This document shows, one piece after another, positions 31,473-40,333 of a DNA stretch of 64,000 bases. The stretch spans positions 6,439,001 to 6,503,000 of the forward strand of contig NZ_JAPENW010000001.1 of assembly GCF_026341855.1 (NCBI RefSeq), read 5' to 3'. The number at the start of each line of letters is the position of its first letter. Positions within the stretch are counted from its first letter, which is position 1. The notes under the pieces are model-generated. The model was not told the origin of the DNA. It saw only the letters and a program-made list of their open reading frames with translations, and did no database searches. This DNA comes from Streptomyces sp. NBC_00568. GTDB taxonomy: Bacteria; Actinomycetota; Actinomycetes; Streptomycetales; Streptomycetaceae. The translations under genes were made by a program, and so were the position numbers.

Positions 31473-34453
31473 CGTGCGCCCCCTCGCAGTTCCACCAGGT
31501 CGGCCAGTTCCGCGTCGGTCAGCTCGGTGAGCGCCGCCTCGCCGGCGCCCAGGACGGCGTCGGCCAGCCGCTGCTTGCGGCGCAGCATGTCGGCGATACG
31601 GTCCTCGATCGTCCCCTCGGCGATGATCCGGTGGACCTGGACCGGCCGGTTCTGGCCGATGCGGTACGCGCGGTCCGTTGCCTGCGCCTCGACGGCCGGG
31701 TTCCACCAGCGGTCGTAGTGCACGACGTGCTCCGCGCGCGTGAGGTTCAGCCCCGTGCCGGCGGCCTTCAACGACAGGAGGAAGACCGGGATCTCGCCCT
31801 CCTGGAAGCGCTCCACCATCGCCTCGCGTTCAGGGATGGGCGTTCCTCCGTGGAGGAACTGCGTCGGCACGGCACGCGCGCTGAGATGGCGCTCGATGAG
31901 GCGTGCCATCTGCACGTACTGCGTGAAGACCAGAACACTCGCCCCCTCCGAGAGGATGGTGTCGAGCAGTTCGTCCAACAGCTCCAGCTTCCCGGACCTG
32001 CCGGGAATCCTCGGCCCCTCCTCCTTGAGGAACTGCGCGGGGTGGTTGCAGATCTGCTTCAGGCCGGTCAGCAGCTTCACGATCAGACCCCGCCGGGCCA
32101 TGCTGTCCGCGCCCGAGATCTCCGCGAGGGTCTCGCGCACCACCGCCTCGTACAGCCCGGCCTGCTCCTTGGTGAGCGCCACGGCACGGTCGGTCTCGGT
32201 CTTCGGCGGCAGCTCGGGTGCGATGCCGGGGTCCGACTTGCGGCGGCGCAGCAGGAACGGGCTGACGAGCCGGGCGAGTCGCTCGGCGGCCGAGGGGTCC
32301 TTCCCGCCCTCGACAGCCTGCGCGTAGCGGGTGCGGAAGGTGCCGAGCCGGCCCAGCAGGCCCGGTGTCGTCCAGTCGAGGATCGCCCACAGTTCCGAGA
32401 GGTTGTTCTCCACCGGGGTGCCGGTGAGCGCCACGCGCGCGCGTGCCCCGATGGTGCGCAGCGCCCGCGCGGTCGCCGAGTACGGGTTCTTGACGTGCTG
32501 GGCCTCGTCCGCGACCACCAGGCCCCAGGACACCTCTCCGAGCCGTGGCGCGTCGAGTCGCATGGTGCCGTACGTCGTCAGCACGAACTCGCCGTCGCCG
32601 AGGTCCTCCAGGCTGCGCCGGGAACCGTGGAAACGGCGTACCGGGGTGCCGGGGGCGAACCTCTCGATCTCGCGCTGCCAGTTGCCCATCAGGGAGGCCG
32701 GGCAGACGACGAGCGTCGGGCCCGCGGCCGATTCGTCGGTCTGCCGGTGCAGATGCAGCGCGATCAGCGTGATCGTCTTGCCGAGGCCCATGTCGTCGGC
32801 CAGACAGCCGCCCAGGCCCAGGGAGGTCATCCGGGCCAGCCAGTTGAGGCCCCGCGACTGATAGTCGCGCAGGGTCGCGCGGAGCGCCGCGGGCTGCCCG
32901 ACCGGCCGTTGTCCCTCGGGATCGGCCAGGGCCACCCGCAGTGCCGCCAGCCACCCCGTGGGCTCGACGGCGACCCGTCCGCCGTCGACCTCCACAGAGC
33001 CCGTCAGAGCGGCGCTCAGCGCCTCGACGGGGGTGACCCGGCGGTCCCGCTGGGCCTGTGCACGGCGTACCTCCTCAGGGTCGACGAGGACCCACTGGTC
33101 GCGCAGGCGCACGATGGGACGGTTCGCCTCGGCCAGCCGGTCCAGCTCCTGCCGCGTGAGCTGCTGGTCGCCCAGTGCGAACCACCAGTTGAACGAGAGC
33201 AGGGCGTCCGCCGACAGGAACGACGGGGCGTCCGAGGACGCTTTGGCTCCAAAGCCGTCCTCGCTGTCCGACGCGATCCCGCCCGGACCACCGGCGTCCT
33301 CGTGCGGGCCGACGACCGCCCGGGCCGTCAACTTCCGTGCGAGCTCCTTCGGCCAGTGCACCTCGACACCGGCGAGTGCCAGCAGCCGGGCGCCGGCTCC
33401 GAGGAGTTCACCGACCTCCTCATCGGCGAGTTCGACGGAATCGGGCACGGCGGCCGAGAGCAGCGGAGCCAGGGGCGGCCAGGCCCGGACGGCGCGCCGC
33501 AGCGCGAGCAGGGCGTCCATCCGCGCGCGCGGGCCGAGGGGCGAGGACCCGGCCCACACGGCCGAGGCGTCCGCGACGAGAGCGGGATCACTGACGCTGT
33601 GCAGTTGCAGTACCGCCCGGAACGGCATCCGCGTCTCCTCCGGCACGGCCGACGCCAGCCCCGGCACCTCCACGCGCAGAGAGATCCGTACGTCCGCGTC
33701 GTGAACCGCGGCCACCTCCCTGGCCCACGCGCGATGCTGCGGTACGCGCTGTGGCTCCGGCGCCGCGAAGGCCGGACCACCCGCCGCGATCGCCGCCGCC
33801 GGAGAACGCGGAAGGGCGTCGGCGACGGCGTCCAGGAAGGCACGCACCAGCCGTTCCGGATCGGGCAGCAGCGGTGGTTCGGTGCCCGCCACCGGCACAG
33901 CGTGCGCCTCCGGCGGCATCGCGGCGGCCAGTTCACGCACGCGCTCCAGGTCCTCCGCGCGCAGCGGGCCGGCGCCCCAGACGTCGTGGTCCTCGGCCGT
34001 GAGCCCGGGCAGCAGCAGCCCGCGGGCGGCGAACTGGAGGGCGAGGACGGCGGCCGCGCCCCAGAACGAGGTCGCCCGATGGGCGTGTGCGGCGGCACGC
34101 GCGCGCGTGAGGACCGGCAGGGCGTCCCTCACCGGCAGCAGCAGGGCGGACACGGACACGGCTTCGACGCCTCCGCCCTCCTCGGGCAGGACCACTGTGA
34201 GGTCCTCGGCGGAGCCGGACGCAACGACGGAAGGCCCGTCGTCCGTCGGGTGCCAGAACGCGATGCTGCCCGTACGCGACGGACCGGCGGGCACGAAAAC
34301 GGCGCGGCAGCGTGCCAGCTCGGAGATCTCGGCGGGTGTGGCCGCGGGAATCCTCTGCTCAGCGATGATGCATTCCTCAAATTTGACTACTGGGGGCCGG
34401 GTCGCCGAGGTTACAGCACGCCCGGGGGTGTACGAGAACCCGTATCCGGCCAT
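31469..34453 (-). CDS. SNF2-family DEAD/DEAH helicase
   Basis: About 450 N-terminal residues of a bacterial SNF2-linked domain precede the ATPase: motif I DDMGLGKT, motif Ia VVCPASLMGNW, motif II VADEAQHV, motif III ALTGTPVENN, then the second RecA lobe with SLKAAGTGLNL and DRAYRIGQ (motif VI). It moves along double-stranded DNA, probably shifting bound proteins. It is coupled to the SWIM gene by ATGA. The start is uncertain: the ATG at 34453 has no clear ribosome site, the true start could be further inside, and family members often begin near the AEQRIP stretch (about residue 29). With this start the length is 994 residues. Confidence 0.88.
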   Translation of the reverse strand: MAGYGFSYTPGRAVTSATRPPVVKFEECIIAEQRIPAATPAEISELARCRAVFVPAGPSRTGSIAFWHPTDDGPSVVASGSAEDLTVVLPEEGGGVEAVSVSALLLPVRDALPVLTRARAAAHAHRATSFWGAAAVLALQFAARGLLLPGLTAEDHDVWGAGPLRAEDLERVRELAAAMPPEAHAVPVAGTEPPLLPDPERLVRAFLDAVADALPRSPAAAIAAGGPAFAAPEPQRVPQHRAWAREVAAVHDADVRISLRVEVPGLASAVPEETRMPFRAVLQLHSVSDPALVADASAVWAGSSPLGPRARMDALLALRRAVRAWPPLAPLLSAAVPDSVELADEEVGELLGAGARLLALAGVEVHWPKELARKLTARAVVGPHEDAGGPGGIASDSEDGFGAKASSDAPSFLSADALLSFNWWFALGDQQLTRQELDRLAEANRPIVRLRDQWVLVDPEEVRRAQAQRDRRVTPVEALSAALTGSVEVDGGRVAVEPTGWLAALRVALADPEGQRPVGQPAALRATLRDYQSRGLNWLARMTSLGLGGCLADDMGLGKTITLIALHLHRQTDESAAGPTLVVCPASLMGNWQREIERFAPGTPVRRFHGSRRSLEDLGDGEFVLTTYGTMRLDAPRLGEVSWGLVVADEAQHVKNPYSATARALRTIGARARVALTGTPVENNLSELWAILDWTTPGLLGRLGTFRTRYAQAVEGGKDPSAAERLARLVSPFLLRRRKSDPGIAPELPPKTETDRAVALTKEQAGLYEAVVRETLAEISGADSMARRGLIVKLLTGLKQICNHPAQFLKEEGPRIPGRSGKLELLDELLDTILSEGASVLVFTQYVQMARLIERHLSARAVPTQFLHGGTPIPEREAMVERFQEGEIPVFLLSLKAAGTGLNLTRAEHVVHYDRWWNPAVEAQATDRAYRIGQNRPVQVHRIIAEGTIEDRIADMLRRKQRLADAVLGAGEAALTELTDAELADLVELRGGAR

Positions 34454-34747
34454 GATCCGTAGCTTTTGCGTGTACTTCCCGGTCGCGTGCGTGACGGTCG
34501 GGCGCCACGCACCCGGCCGTGTCCAACCCCTGGCGCGCGGGCGCTGCCTGGAGTTGGCTGATTCCTGCGCCGGGACCGGACTGTGCGACTCCTGCAAGGT
34601 CCACGTTCCGCGGGCACGAGTCGGGGCTTCTCAGGGTCGCGTAGGGGGCACGCGTCAGGGACGTATCAGGGTCGCGGTCCGGAACCGTGGGACACGGGGA
34701 CCCGTTCTCAGGACAGAGAGCGGCAGCAGCCGCGGAGGAGGCGACAT

Positions 34748-34930
34748 ATGTCGAAGAACGCGAAGATCGCCGCAGGGGGTGTGGCGGTCGGCCTGATCCT
34801 GTTGATCTGGCTGCCCTGGTGGGCCGCCTTCTTGATCGTGCTGGGAGTCCCGGCGGCCGCGTACCTGGCGCTTGACCCCTCGCAGCGGCGCAGGCTGCGC
34901 CGTGCCACCCGTAAGGAGCTCGGTCGCTGA
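34748..34930 (+). CDS. Conserved small membrane protein
   Basis: The 60-residue protein starts at an ATG behind GGAGGAGG. Two closely spaced hydrophobic segments (VAVGLILLIWLPWWAAFLIV, then GVPAAAYLAL) form a membrane hairpin, and the last 20 residues are strongly basic (RRRLRRATRKELGR) and should face the cytoplasm. No function is known to me. It is divergent from the SNF2 gene and followed by a hairpin. Confidence 0.75.
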   Translation: MSKNAKIAAGGVAVGLILLIWLPWWAAFLIVLGVPAAAYLALDPSQRRRLRRATRKELGR

Positions 34931-35015
34931 GGAGCGACCACCGCCGCGCCGGCCGCCCCTCGGTTCACCGTGGCCGGTGAGGGTCGGAGAGGCTGACGCG
35001 GCGGACCGGCAAGGG

Positions 35016-35044
35016 CCGCGCCACGGGGACTCCGCGTGGCGCGG
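35016..35044. terminator. Hairpin terminator between convergent genes
   Basis: CCGCGCCACG (35016-35025) pairs with CGTGGCGCGG (35035-35044) across a nine-base loop, close to the stop of the minus-strand gene. Confidence 0.65.
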
Positions 35045-35048
35045 TCAC

Positions 35049-35900
35049 TCAGCTGGGGCGGACCGCCATCTTGTCCAGGGCCTCCAGGAGGCCGGGCAGC
35101 TCCGGTCCGCGGCCGACGGGCAGGACCTCGCCGGGTTCCTCGTCGAGCAGGACGAACGCGATGTCGTCGGTCCTGGCGACGAGAGACCAGCCGGGGCCGT
35201 CGGCCCGCAGGGTACGAGCGTCGCCCGTGGCGAAGGACGAGCGGACACGGCCCAGCGGGGGCGGTGTGTCCACGTACGAGCGCGCCTCGGCGAGAACACG
35301 GCGAACACCGGTGCGGTCCGCGCCGTCACCGCTCTCGTCCCCGTCCTCGGCGTCGTCCGGGGCCTTGGCCCCCTCGGCGCCGTCCGAGGGCGCGAACTCA
35401 CTGTCGTCGATCTGCTCGCGCCACGTCGCCCACTGGAGCGCGATCTCGTCAGCGCCGAGGCGTCGCTGAGCCGGCCCCCAGGTGCTGGTGTCCGGCGGAC
35501 TGAGCGGGGGCCGATCCGTGAGCTCGGACGACGGATCGTGCGGAGCCGGTACCCCGGGGGCCGATACGGCCACGTCGAGGGGCCAGCCGGGCAGTGCGGC
35601 GACGACCGTCCGCTCGTCCGGCGACAGCTCGTGCTCCATCCCGCAGTCCCAGGAGGCGATGGCGACGGCGACCAGCGAGACGTCGTCGATGACGACGGTC
35701 CACCGCGCGCCCTCTCCGTCCTGGCCGAGCACCAGTCCGTACCCCTCTGCGAGCGGGGCGAGGTCGAGCGTCGCGCAGGCCTCCGGGTAGTCGTCACCCA
35801 GCACACTGGGGAACTTCGCCGGTGTCAGCAACACCGCCGTCAGCACGTACAGTGCGTCGTCGTCCACGGTGGCGACGGCGTCTTCGTCCGTCCCGGCCAT
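35049..35900 (-). CDS. Hypothetical acidic protein
   Basis: The 283-residue protein has no motif I recognise. It has alternating hydrophobic strands in the first 105 residues (LYVLTAVLL, GYGLVLGQDGE, TVVIDDVSLVAVAIASWDCG), an acidic, Pro-rich middle (DAEDGDESGDGAD), and a C-terminal strand set (GWSLVARTDDIAFVLLDEE). There is no signal peptide or membrane helix, so it should be cytoplasmic. It is separate from its neighbours and convergent with the small membrane protein gene. Confidence 0.7.
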   Translation of the reverse strand: MAGTDEDAVATVDDDALYVLTAVLLTPAKFPSVLGDDYPEACATLDLAPLAEGYGLVLGQDGEGARWTVVIDDVSLVAVAIASWDCGMEHELSPDERTVVAALPGWPLDVAVSAPGVPAPHDPSSELTDRPPLSPPDTSTWGPAQRRLGADEIALQWATWREQIDDSEFAPSDGAEGAKAPDDAEDGDESGDGADRTGVRRVLAEARSYVDTPPPLGRVRSSFATGDARTLRADGPGWSLVARTDDIAFVLLDEEPGEVLPVGRGPELPGLLEALDKMAVRPS

Positions 35901-36002
35901 TCCAGCCTCCCGATCGCTCCATCTGTCGGCGCACCTTAAGCGACCGGAAGGCGCTTGTCACGGGCCCGAAACACATGCGGAGCTGCAGCTATCCGGCTGG
36001 AC

Positions 36003-36019
36003 GGGGGCGAAACGCCCTC
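36003..36019 (-). terminator. Weak hairpin after the 105-residue hypothetical gene
   Basis: GGGGGCG-AAA-CGCCCTC forms a seven-pair stem with one G-T pair and a three-base loop, 17 bases beyond the stop. Confidence 0.4.
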
Positions 36020-36035
36020 GCGGACCCCGCCCCGG

Positions 36036-36353
36036 TCAGGCCGCGGGCAGTCCGAGCAGTGTTCGGGCGACCGCCTGCGGCGACTCGTCGCGTTCCCGGG
36101 CGAGAGCGATCACGGCCCGGCAGGCCAGCTCGTTCACACCGAAGGACAGCGCCTCGGGCGACACCCAGGCGGCCGCCTCGTCGATCTGCTCCTGATTGTC
36201 CTCCGCGCACGCGGACACGTACACCGCGGCCGCCTCGAAGAGGTTGTAGGTGCGCTTCCTCGCCTGCCGTGCCCCTGGCGGCGGGTTCCCTTCGGTCGGT
36301 TCGGCCGTCTTCTTGCGCCCCATCGTGCGGAGCCTGCCGAATATGCCGGACAT
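36036..36353 (-). CDS. Hypothetical protein
   Basis: The ATG at 36353 follows GGGGGAAGG, giving 105 residues; the frame also starts 14 codons earlier without support. A basic, disordered N-terminus (MSGIFGRLRTMGRKK) precedes a helical domain (YNLFEAAAVYVSACAEDNQEQ, ACRAVIALARERD). It is divergent from the MpaB-type gene and probably cytoplasmic. I know no function. Confidence 0.68.
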   Translation of the reverse strand: MSGIFGRLRTMGRKKTAEPTEGNPPPGARQARKRTYNLFEAAAVYVSACAEDNQEQIDEAAAWVSPEALSFGVNELACRAVIALARERDESPQAVARTLLGLPAA

Positions 36354-36449
36354 CGGGTCACCTTCCCCCTGCGTGATCGATCGCTGACCGTTCATCTGCT
36401 GCTACTCAACGTAGAGTTGGAGTCGCGGAGACAGAAGGGGGACGGCCCG

Positions 36450-37340
36450 GTGAAGCGTTACGAGCGGCTCGAACAGATCCGGCGGATGGATCCGGAGAAG
36501 GAGGCCTCGGACATCTACCGGCTCACCTCCGCGTACGAGTTCCCCTGGGACTTCACCCGCGCCCTGGAACTGGCGCTCTACCGCACCTACGCCGTGCCGA
36601 GCATCGGCCGGCTGCTCGCCGAGACGGCGGAGCTCACGGACCGCGGTCAGAAGCGCTACGACGACACCGCGCTGCTCCTCGACGCGATCGTCGAGCACGG
36701 TTTCGGCGGCGAGGAGGGCCGGACCGCGATCCGCCGCATCAACCAGATGCACCGCAGCTACGACATCAGCAACGACGACATGCGCTATGTGCTCTGCACG
36801 TTCGTGGTGATGCCCAAACGGTGGATCGAGGCCTACGGCTGGCGCAGGCTGTCGCGCCACGAGATCGTCGCGTCCGCCGGGCACTACCGCACCCTGGGCC
36901 GACGTATGGGGATCAAGGACATCCCCGGGACGTACGAGGAGTTCGAGGCCTGCCTCGACGCCTACGAAGAGGCCCATTTCGGCTGGGACGAGGGCGCCCG
37001 GCGGGTCTCGGACGCGACGCTGGACCTGATGGCCTCCTGGTACCCGCGTCCGCTCGCGCCCCTGCTGCGCACCACCACCCTCGCCCTGCTCGACGAGCCG
37101 CTGCTCCGCGCCTTCCGCTACGAGCCCCCGGGCGATGCCACGCGCGCGCTGGTCCGGCGTGCCGTACGCGCGCGCGGCCGGCTGGTCCGGCTGCTGCCGC
37201 CGCGTCGCTCCCCGCACTTCGCCCGGCAGAACTGGGAGATCAAGGGGTACCGGGACGGCTACCGCGTCGCCGAGCTGGGCACCTGCCCCGTGCCCGGTGT
37301 GCGGGGCTGCCCCGCCTCACCTGCCGGCCGCGTCGAGTGA
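36450..37340 (+). CDS. MpaB-family oxygenase (DUF2236)
   Basis: The GTG at 36450 follows AAGGGGGA and gives 296 residues. Helix-rich segments such as YEFPWDFTRALELALYRTYA, INQMHRSYDISNDDMRYVL and LCTFVVMPKRWIEAYGWRRL match the MpaB/latex-clearing-related oxygenase family, several of which bind heme b through histidine. The substrate is unknown. Its end overlaps the end of the convergent padR gene by 24 bases. Confidence 0.78.
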   Translation: MKRYERLEQIRRMDPEKEASDIYRLTSAYEFPWDFTRALELALYRTYAVPSIGRLLAETAELTDRGQKRYDDTALLLDAIVEHGFGGEEGRTAIRRINQMHRSYDISNDDMRYVLCTFVVMPKRWIEAYGWRRLSRHEIVASAGHYRTLGRRMGIKDIPGTYEEFEACLDAYEEAHFGWDEGARRVSDATLDLMASWYPRPLAPLLRTTTLALLDEPLLRAFRYEPPGDATRALVRRAVRARGRLVRLLPPRRSPHFARQNWEIKGYRDGYRVAELGTCPVPGVRGCPASPAGRVE

Positions 37341-37850
37341 GTCGAGGGTGGTCCGCAGCCAGGTCAGTTCGGCCTGGCTCGTGGCCCGCGCGATGGTGAG
37401 GATGCCTCGCCGGAAGGGGTCGTCCAACTCCTCGGCGCGCAAAGGCCGGTCGCCGTCGTAGAAGAAGCTCGCGGGCTCGTCCAGAAAGGCCAGCCTGCGA
37501 CGCAGTACGGCAGCCTGCGCCTCGGGGTTCTCCAGGTGTCTCAGGAAGGCGAGCACCGTGAACCAGCGGTTCTCGTCCGTGATGTCGCGTCGCGCCGGTT
37601 CCGCGAGCCTGCGGCGCAGTTCGCGCCCGCCCTCCTCGGTGAGCGTGAGGACGTGACGCGGGGCGGCCACCGAGCCGGGCTGTGTGGCCCGTTCCAGCAG
37701 ATGCGCGTTCTCCAGCCGCTTGATCGCGGGGTACAGCGTGCTCTCCGCCACCGGCTTCACGTGTCCCGTCAGGGCGGTGATGCGTTTGCGCAGCTCGTAA
37801 CCGTGCAGCGGGGCGTCGTACAGAAATCCGAGGATGGCCAGTTCCAGCAT
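37317..37850 (-). CDS. PadR-family transcriptional regulator
   Basis: I use the ATG at 37850, giving the family-standard start MLELAILGFL and 177 residues; a GTG six codons earlier has no better ribosome site. The winged helix (APLHGYELRKRITAL, VAESTLYPAIKRLENAHLLER) is followed by the PadR C-terminal dimerisation helices. Such proteins are mostly repressors of neighbouring genes. It is divergent from the hydrolase gene across a short region with a matching inverted repeat, so it probably controls that gene and itself. Confidence 0.85.
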   Translation of the reverse strand: MLELAILGFLYDAPLHGYELRKRITALTGHVKPVAESTLYPAIKRLENAHLLERATQPGSVAAPRHVLTLTEEGGRELRRRLAEPARRDITDENRWFTVLAFLRHLENPEAQAAVLRRRLAFLDEPASFFYDGDRPLRAEELDDPFRRGILTIARATSQAELTWLRTTLDSLDAAGR

Positions 37851-37876
37851 GACCACATTCTGCCGCACCAGCGTTG

Positions 37877-37910
37877 TACATCGCTTTCGCTATACCTCGC
37901 CACCGATGTA
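37877..37910. promoter_or_regulatory. Candidate PadR operator
   Basis: TACATCG (37877-37883) and CGATGTA (37904-37910) are a perfect inverted repeat with 20 bases between, and the first arm overlaps the palindrome TGTACA. It lies in the middle of the short divergent region, where a repressor would block both genes. Confidence 0.55.
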
Positions 37911-37958
37911 TTCTCCTGGTGCTGGGAGAAACGAAGCAACGGCGAACAGGGGAGTGCT

Positions 37959-38717
37959 GTGCGACAGGCGGAGTTCGATGGCAGGGGAAGCCGGATCCGT
38001 TGGACCGAGGCGGCGGGCGACGGGCCGGCGCGCGTGTACGTGCACGGCCTCGGCTCGGCCTCCACGGTCTACAACGCCCACATCGCGGCCCGGCCCGAAC
38101 TGGCGGGCCGGCGCACCCTGTTCGTCGACCTGCCCGGGCACGGCATCAGCGACCGCCCCGCGGACTTCGGCTACACCCTGGAGGACCACGCCGCGGCGCT
38201 GGCCGTCGCCCTGGACGACGCCGGTGTGACCGGGGCGGAACTCGTCGCGCACAGCATGGGCGGTGCCGTCGCCATCGTGCTCGCCGACCGGCGGCCCGAC
38301 CTCGTCTCACGGCTCGTCCTCGTGGAGGCCAACCTCGACCCGTACCCTCCGGCGACCGCGGGCAGCAGCGGCATCGCCTCCTACGAGGAGGACGACTACG
38401 TCGGGAACGGCGGGCACGCGCGCGTGCTCGAGAAGGTCGGCCCCTCCTGGGCCGCGACAATGCGCCTCGCCGATCCACGCGCTCTGCACCGCACGGCGAA
38501 GGGGCTCATGCAGGGCACCAGCCCCACGATGCGTCAGCTGCTCGTCGGGCTGACGGCGGAGCGCGTCTATCTCCAGGGCGAGCTGAGCGGTGAACTGCCG
38601 GGCGCCGAAGGCCTGGAGGCGGCGGGGGTACGTGTCGTCAACGTGCCGGGCGCCGGACACAACATCATGTTCGACAACCCCGACGCCTTCGCGGCGGCCG
38701 TCGCCGACCCGGCCTGA
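37959..38717 (+). CDS. Alpha/beta hydrolase
   Basis: The GTG at 37959 follows GGGGAG and gives 252 residues. The oxyanion region is VYVHGLGSAS, the nucleophile elbow is AHSMGG (Ser99, with Ala in place of the first usual Gly), and the catalytic His is in GAGHNIMFDNP. The fold is complete and there is no signal peptide. It is likely regulated by the divergent PadR protein. The substrate, an ester or lactone, is not predictable. Confidence 0.84.
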   Translation: MRQAEFDGRGSRIRWTEAAGDGPARVYVHGLGSASTVYNAHIAARPELAGRRTLFVDLPGHGISDRPADFGYTLEDHAAALAVALDDAGVTGAELVAHSMGGAVAIVLADRRPDLVSRLVLVEANLDPYPPATAGSSGIASYEEDDYVGNGGHARVLEKVGPSWAATMRLADPRALHRTAKGLMQGTSPTMRQLLVGLTAERVYLQGELSGELPGAEGLEAAGVRVVNVPGAGHNIMFDNPDAFAAAVADPA

Positions 38718-38745
38718 CGGCTGACGGGCAGGGTTCCACCGGCGA

Positions 38746-39354
38746 TCATCCCCGGCGTACGGCGAGGGCGAGGAAGCGGGCGTCCTCGTCCACGTACGAG
38801 GTCATGTCCCAGCCCGAACCAGCCAGCAGGGGGCGCAGGTTGGCCTCGGCACGCATGTCGTCCGGGGTGATCTGCCGTCCCTGGCGGGCCGCGAGCGCCG
38901 CCCGGCCGATCGGGTGGAAGAGGGCCAGCGTGCCGCCGGGCCGCACCACCCGGGCCAACTCCCTCAGATTCTCACCCGGGTTCGGCAGATGGGCGACGAG
39001 TCCGGCCGCGAACACCGCGTCCAGCGACTCCGTACACAGGGGCAGTCCGGTGACATCGGCCAGCAGCAGCCGCCCGTCGCGGTCCCGTCCGGCCTGGACG
39101 GCGGCCTCCAGCATGGCCGGGGTCAGATCCGCTCCGACGACCACCCCGCTGCCGCCCACGGCCGCTCGCAGCGGAGGCAGGGCGCGCCCGGTGCCGCAGC
39201 CCGCGTCGAGCACGCGGTCACCGGCGCGCAGCCCCATGCGCGCCACCGCGGCCGCGTAAGCGGGCCCGTCGTCGGGAAACCGGGTGTCCCAGCCGGCGGC
39301 GCGCGCGGCGAAGAACTCCTGGACGTGTGTGTGGTCGTGGCTCATGTGCCGCAT
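38746..39354 (-). CDS. Class I SAM-dependent methyltransferase
   Basis: The 202-residue protein has motif I VLDAGCGTGRALP, motif II VVGADLTPAMLEAA, and motif III with LARVVRPGGTLALFHP, as in UbiE/COQ5-like methyltransferases. An ATG three codons later (MSHDHTHV) is an alternative start. It stands alone, facing the hydrolase gene and divergent from the MHYT gene. The substrate is unknown. Confidence 0.83.
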   Translation of the reverse strand: MRHMSHDHTHVQEFFAARAAGWDTRFPDDGPAYAAAVARMGLRAGDRVLDAGCGTGRALPPLRAAVGGSGVVVGADLTPAMLEAAVQAGRDRDGRLLLADVTGLPLCTESLDAVFAAGLVAHLPNPGENLRELARVVRPGGTLALFHPIGRAALAARQGRQITPDDMRAEANLRPLLAGSGWDMTSYVDEDARFLALAVRRG

Positions 39355-39497
39355 GATCTCTCACCGACACGAAGGATGACGCGGTGCACACGTTCGAGCT
39401 TGACGCGATCGCTCTGGTGCACCTCTTCGTCACTTTGCAACAGCTTTCGAAATGCGCCCCAGTTGTGCGCCCCCATGCGCACTAGCGTCCCTGGGTC

Positions 39498-40271
39498 ATG
39501 GGACACCTGGACCACGCCGCCTTCGGCTGGCTGACCCCCGTACTGTCGTACGCGATGGCCTGCATCGGTGCCGCACTGGGACTGCGGTGTACGGTCCGCG
39601 CGCTCGACGCAGCCGGACGGTCACGCCGCAACTGGCTCCTCGCCGCGGCCTCCGCGATCGGCACGGGCATCTGGACGATGCACTTCGTGGCGATGCTGGG
39701 CTTCGGCGTCACCGGCACCGAGATCCGCTACAACGTGCCGCTGACCCTCTTCAGCCTGTTGATCGCCATGGCCGTCGTCGGCGCGGGCCTCTTCGCCGTC
39801 GGATACGGCCGAGACAGGAGGCGCGCACTCGTCCTCGGCGGGCTCACCACCGGACTCGGCGTCGCGAGCATGCACTACCTGGGCATGGCGGCGCTGCGCA
39901 TGCACGGCCAGGTGCGCTACGACCCGGCACTCGTCGGGCTCTCCGTCGTGATCGGCGTCATCGCGGCGACCGCCGCCCTGTGGGCCGCGCTCTCCATCAG
40001 GTCGCCCGTCGCCGTGGCCGTCGCCTCTCTCGTCATGGGCGGTGCGGTGAGCAGCATGCACTACACCGGAATGATGGCGGTGAGCGTGCGCGTCAGCCCC
40101 TCCGGCGGCGCCCTGCCCGGGGCCACGGCGATGCAGTTCATCTTCCCCCTCGCCGTCGGCCTCGGGTCCTACCTCTTCCTCACAGCGGCGTTCGTCGCGC
40201 TGTCCCCGATGTCCGACCGGCGCGAAGCACCCGCGCCGGCCCAGCGGCCGGTCGAGAGCGTCGCCCGCTGA
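39498..40271 (+). CDS. MHYT-domain membrane sensor protein
   Basis: The 257-residue protein has seven hydrophobic segments and three MHYT motifs (WTMHFVAM, SMHYLGM, SMHYTGM) whose Met, His and Tyr residues are proposed to bind copper and sense oxygen, CO or NO. There is no attached output domain; only a short Pro-rich tail follows. It ends 62 bases before cvnA on the same strand, so it may act as an input for the conservon. The ribosome site is weak. Confidence 0.85.
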   Translation: MGHLDHAAFGWLTPVLSYAMACIGAALGLRCTVRALDAAGRSRRNWLLAAASAIGTGIWTMHFVAMLGFGVTGTEIRYNVPLTLFSLLIAMAVVGAGLFAVGYGRDRRRALVLGGLTTGLGVASMHYLGMAALRMHGQVRYDPALVGLSVVIGVIAATAALWAALSIRSPVAVAVASLVMGGAVSSMHYTGMMAVSVRVSPSGGALPGATAMQFIFPLAVGLGSYLFLTAAFVALSPMSDRREAPAPAQRPVESVAR

Positions 40272-40333
40272 CGGCGGGCCCGGAGCCACCCGGCCCGGAC
40301 GGCACGCCCCGAATCTCTCCGATCGAGGAGGCC

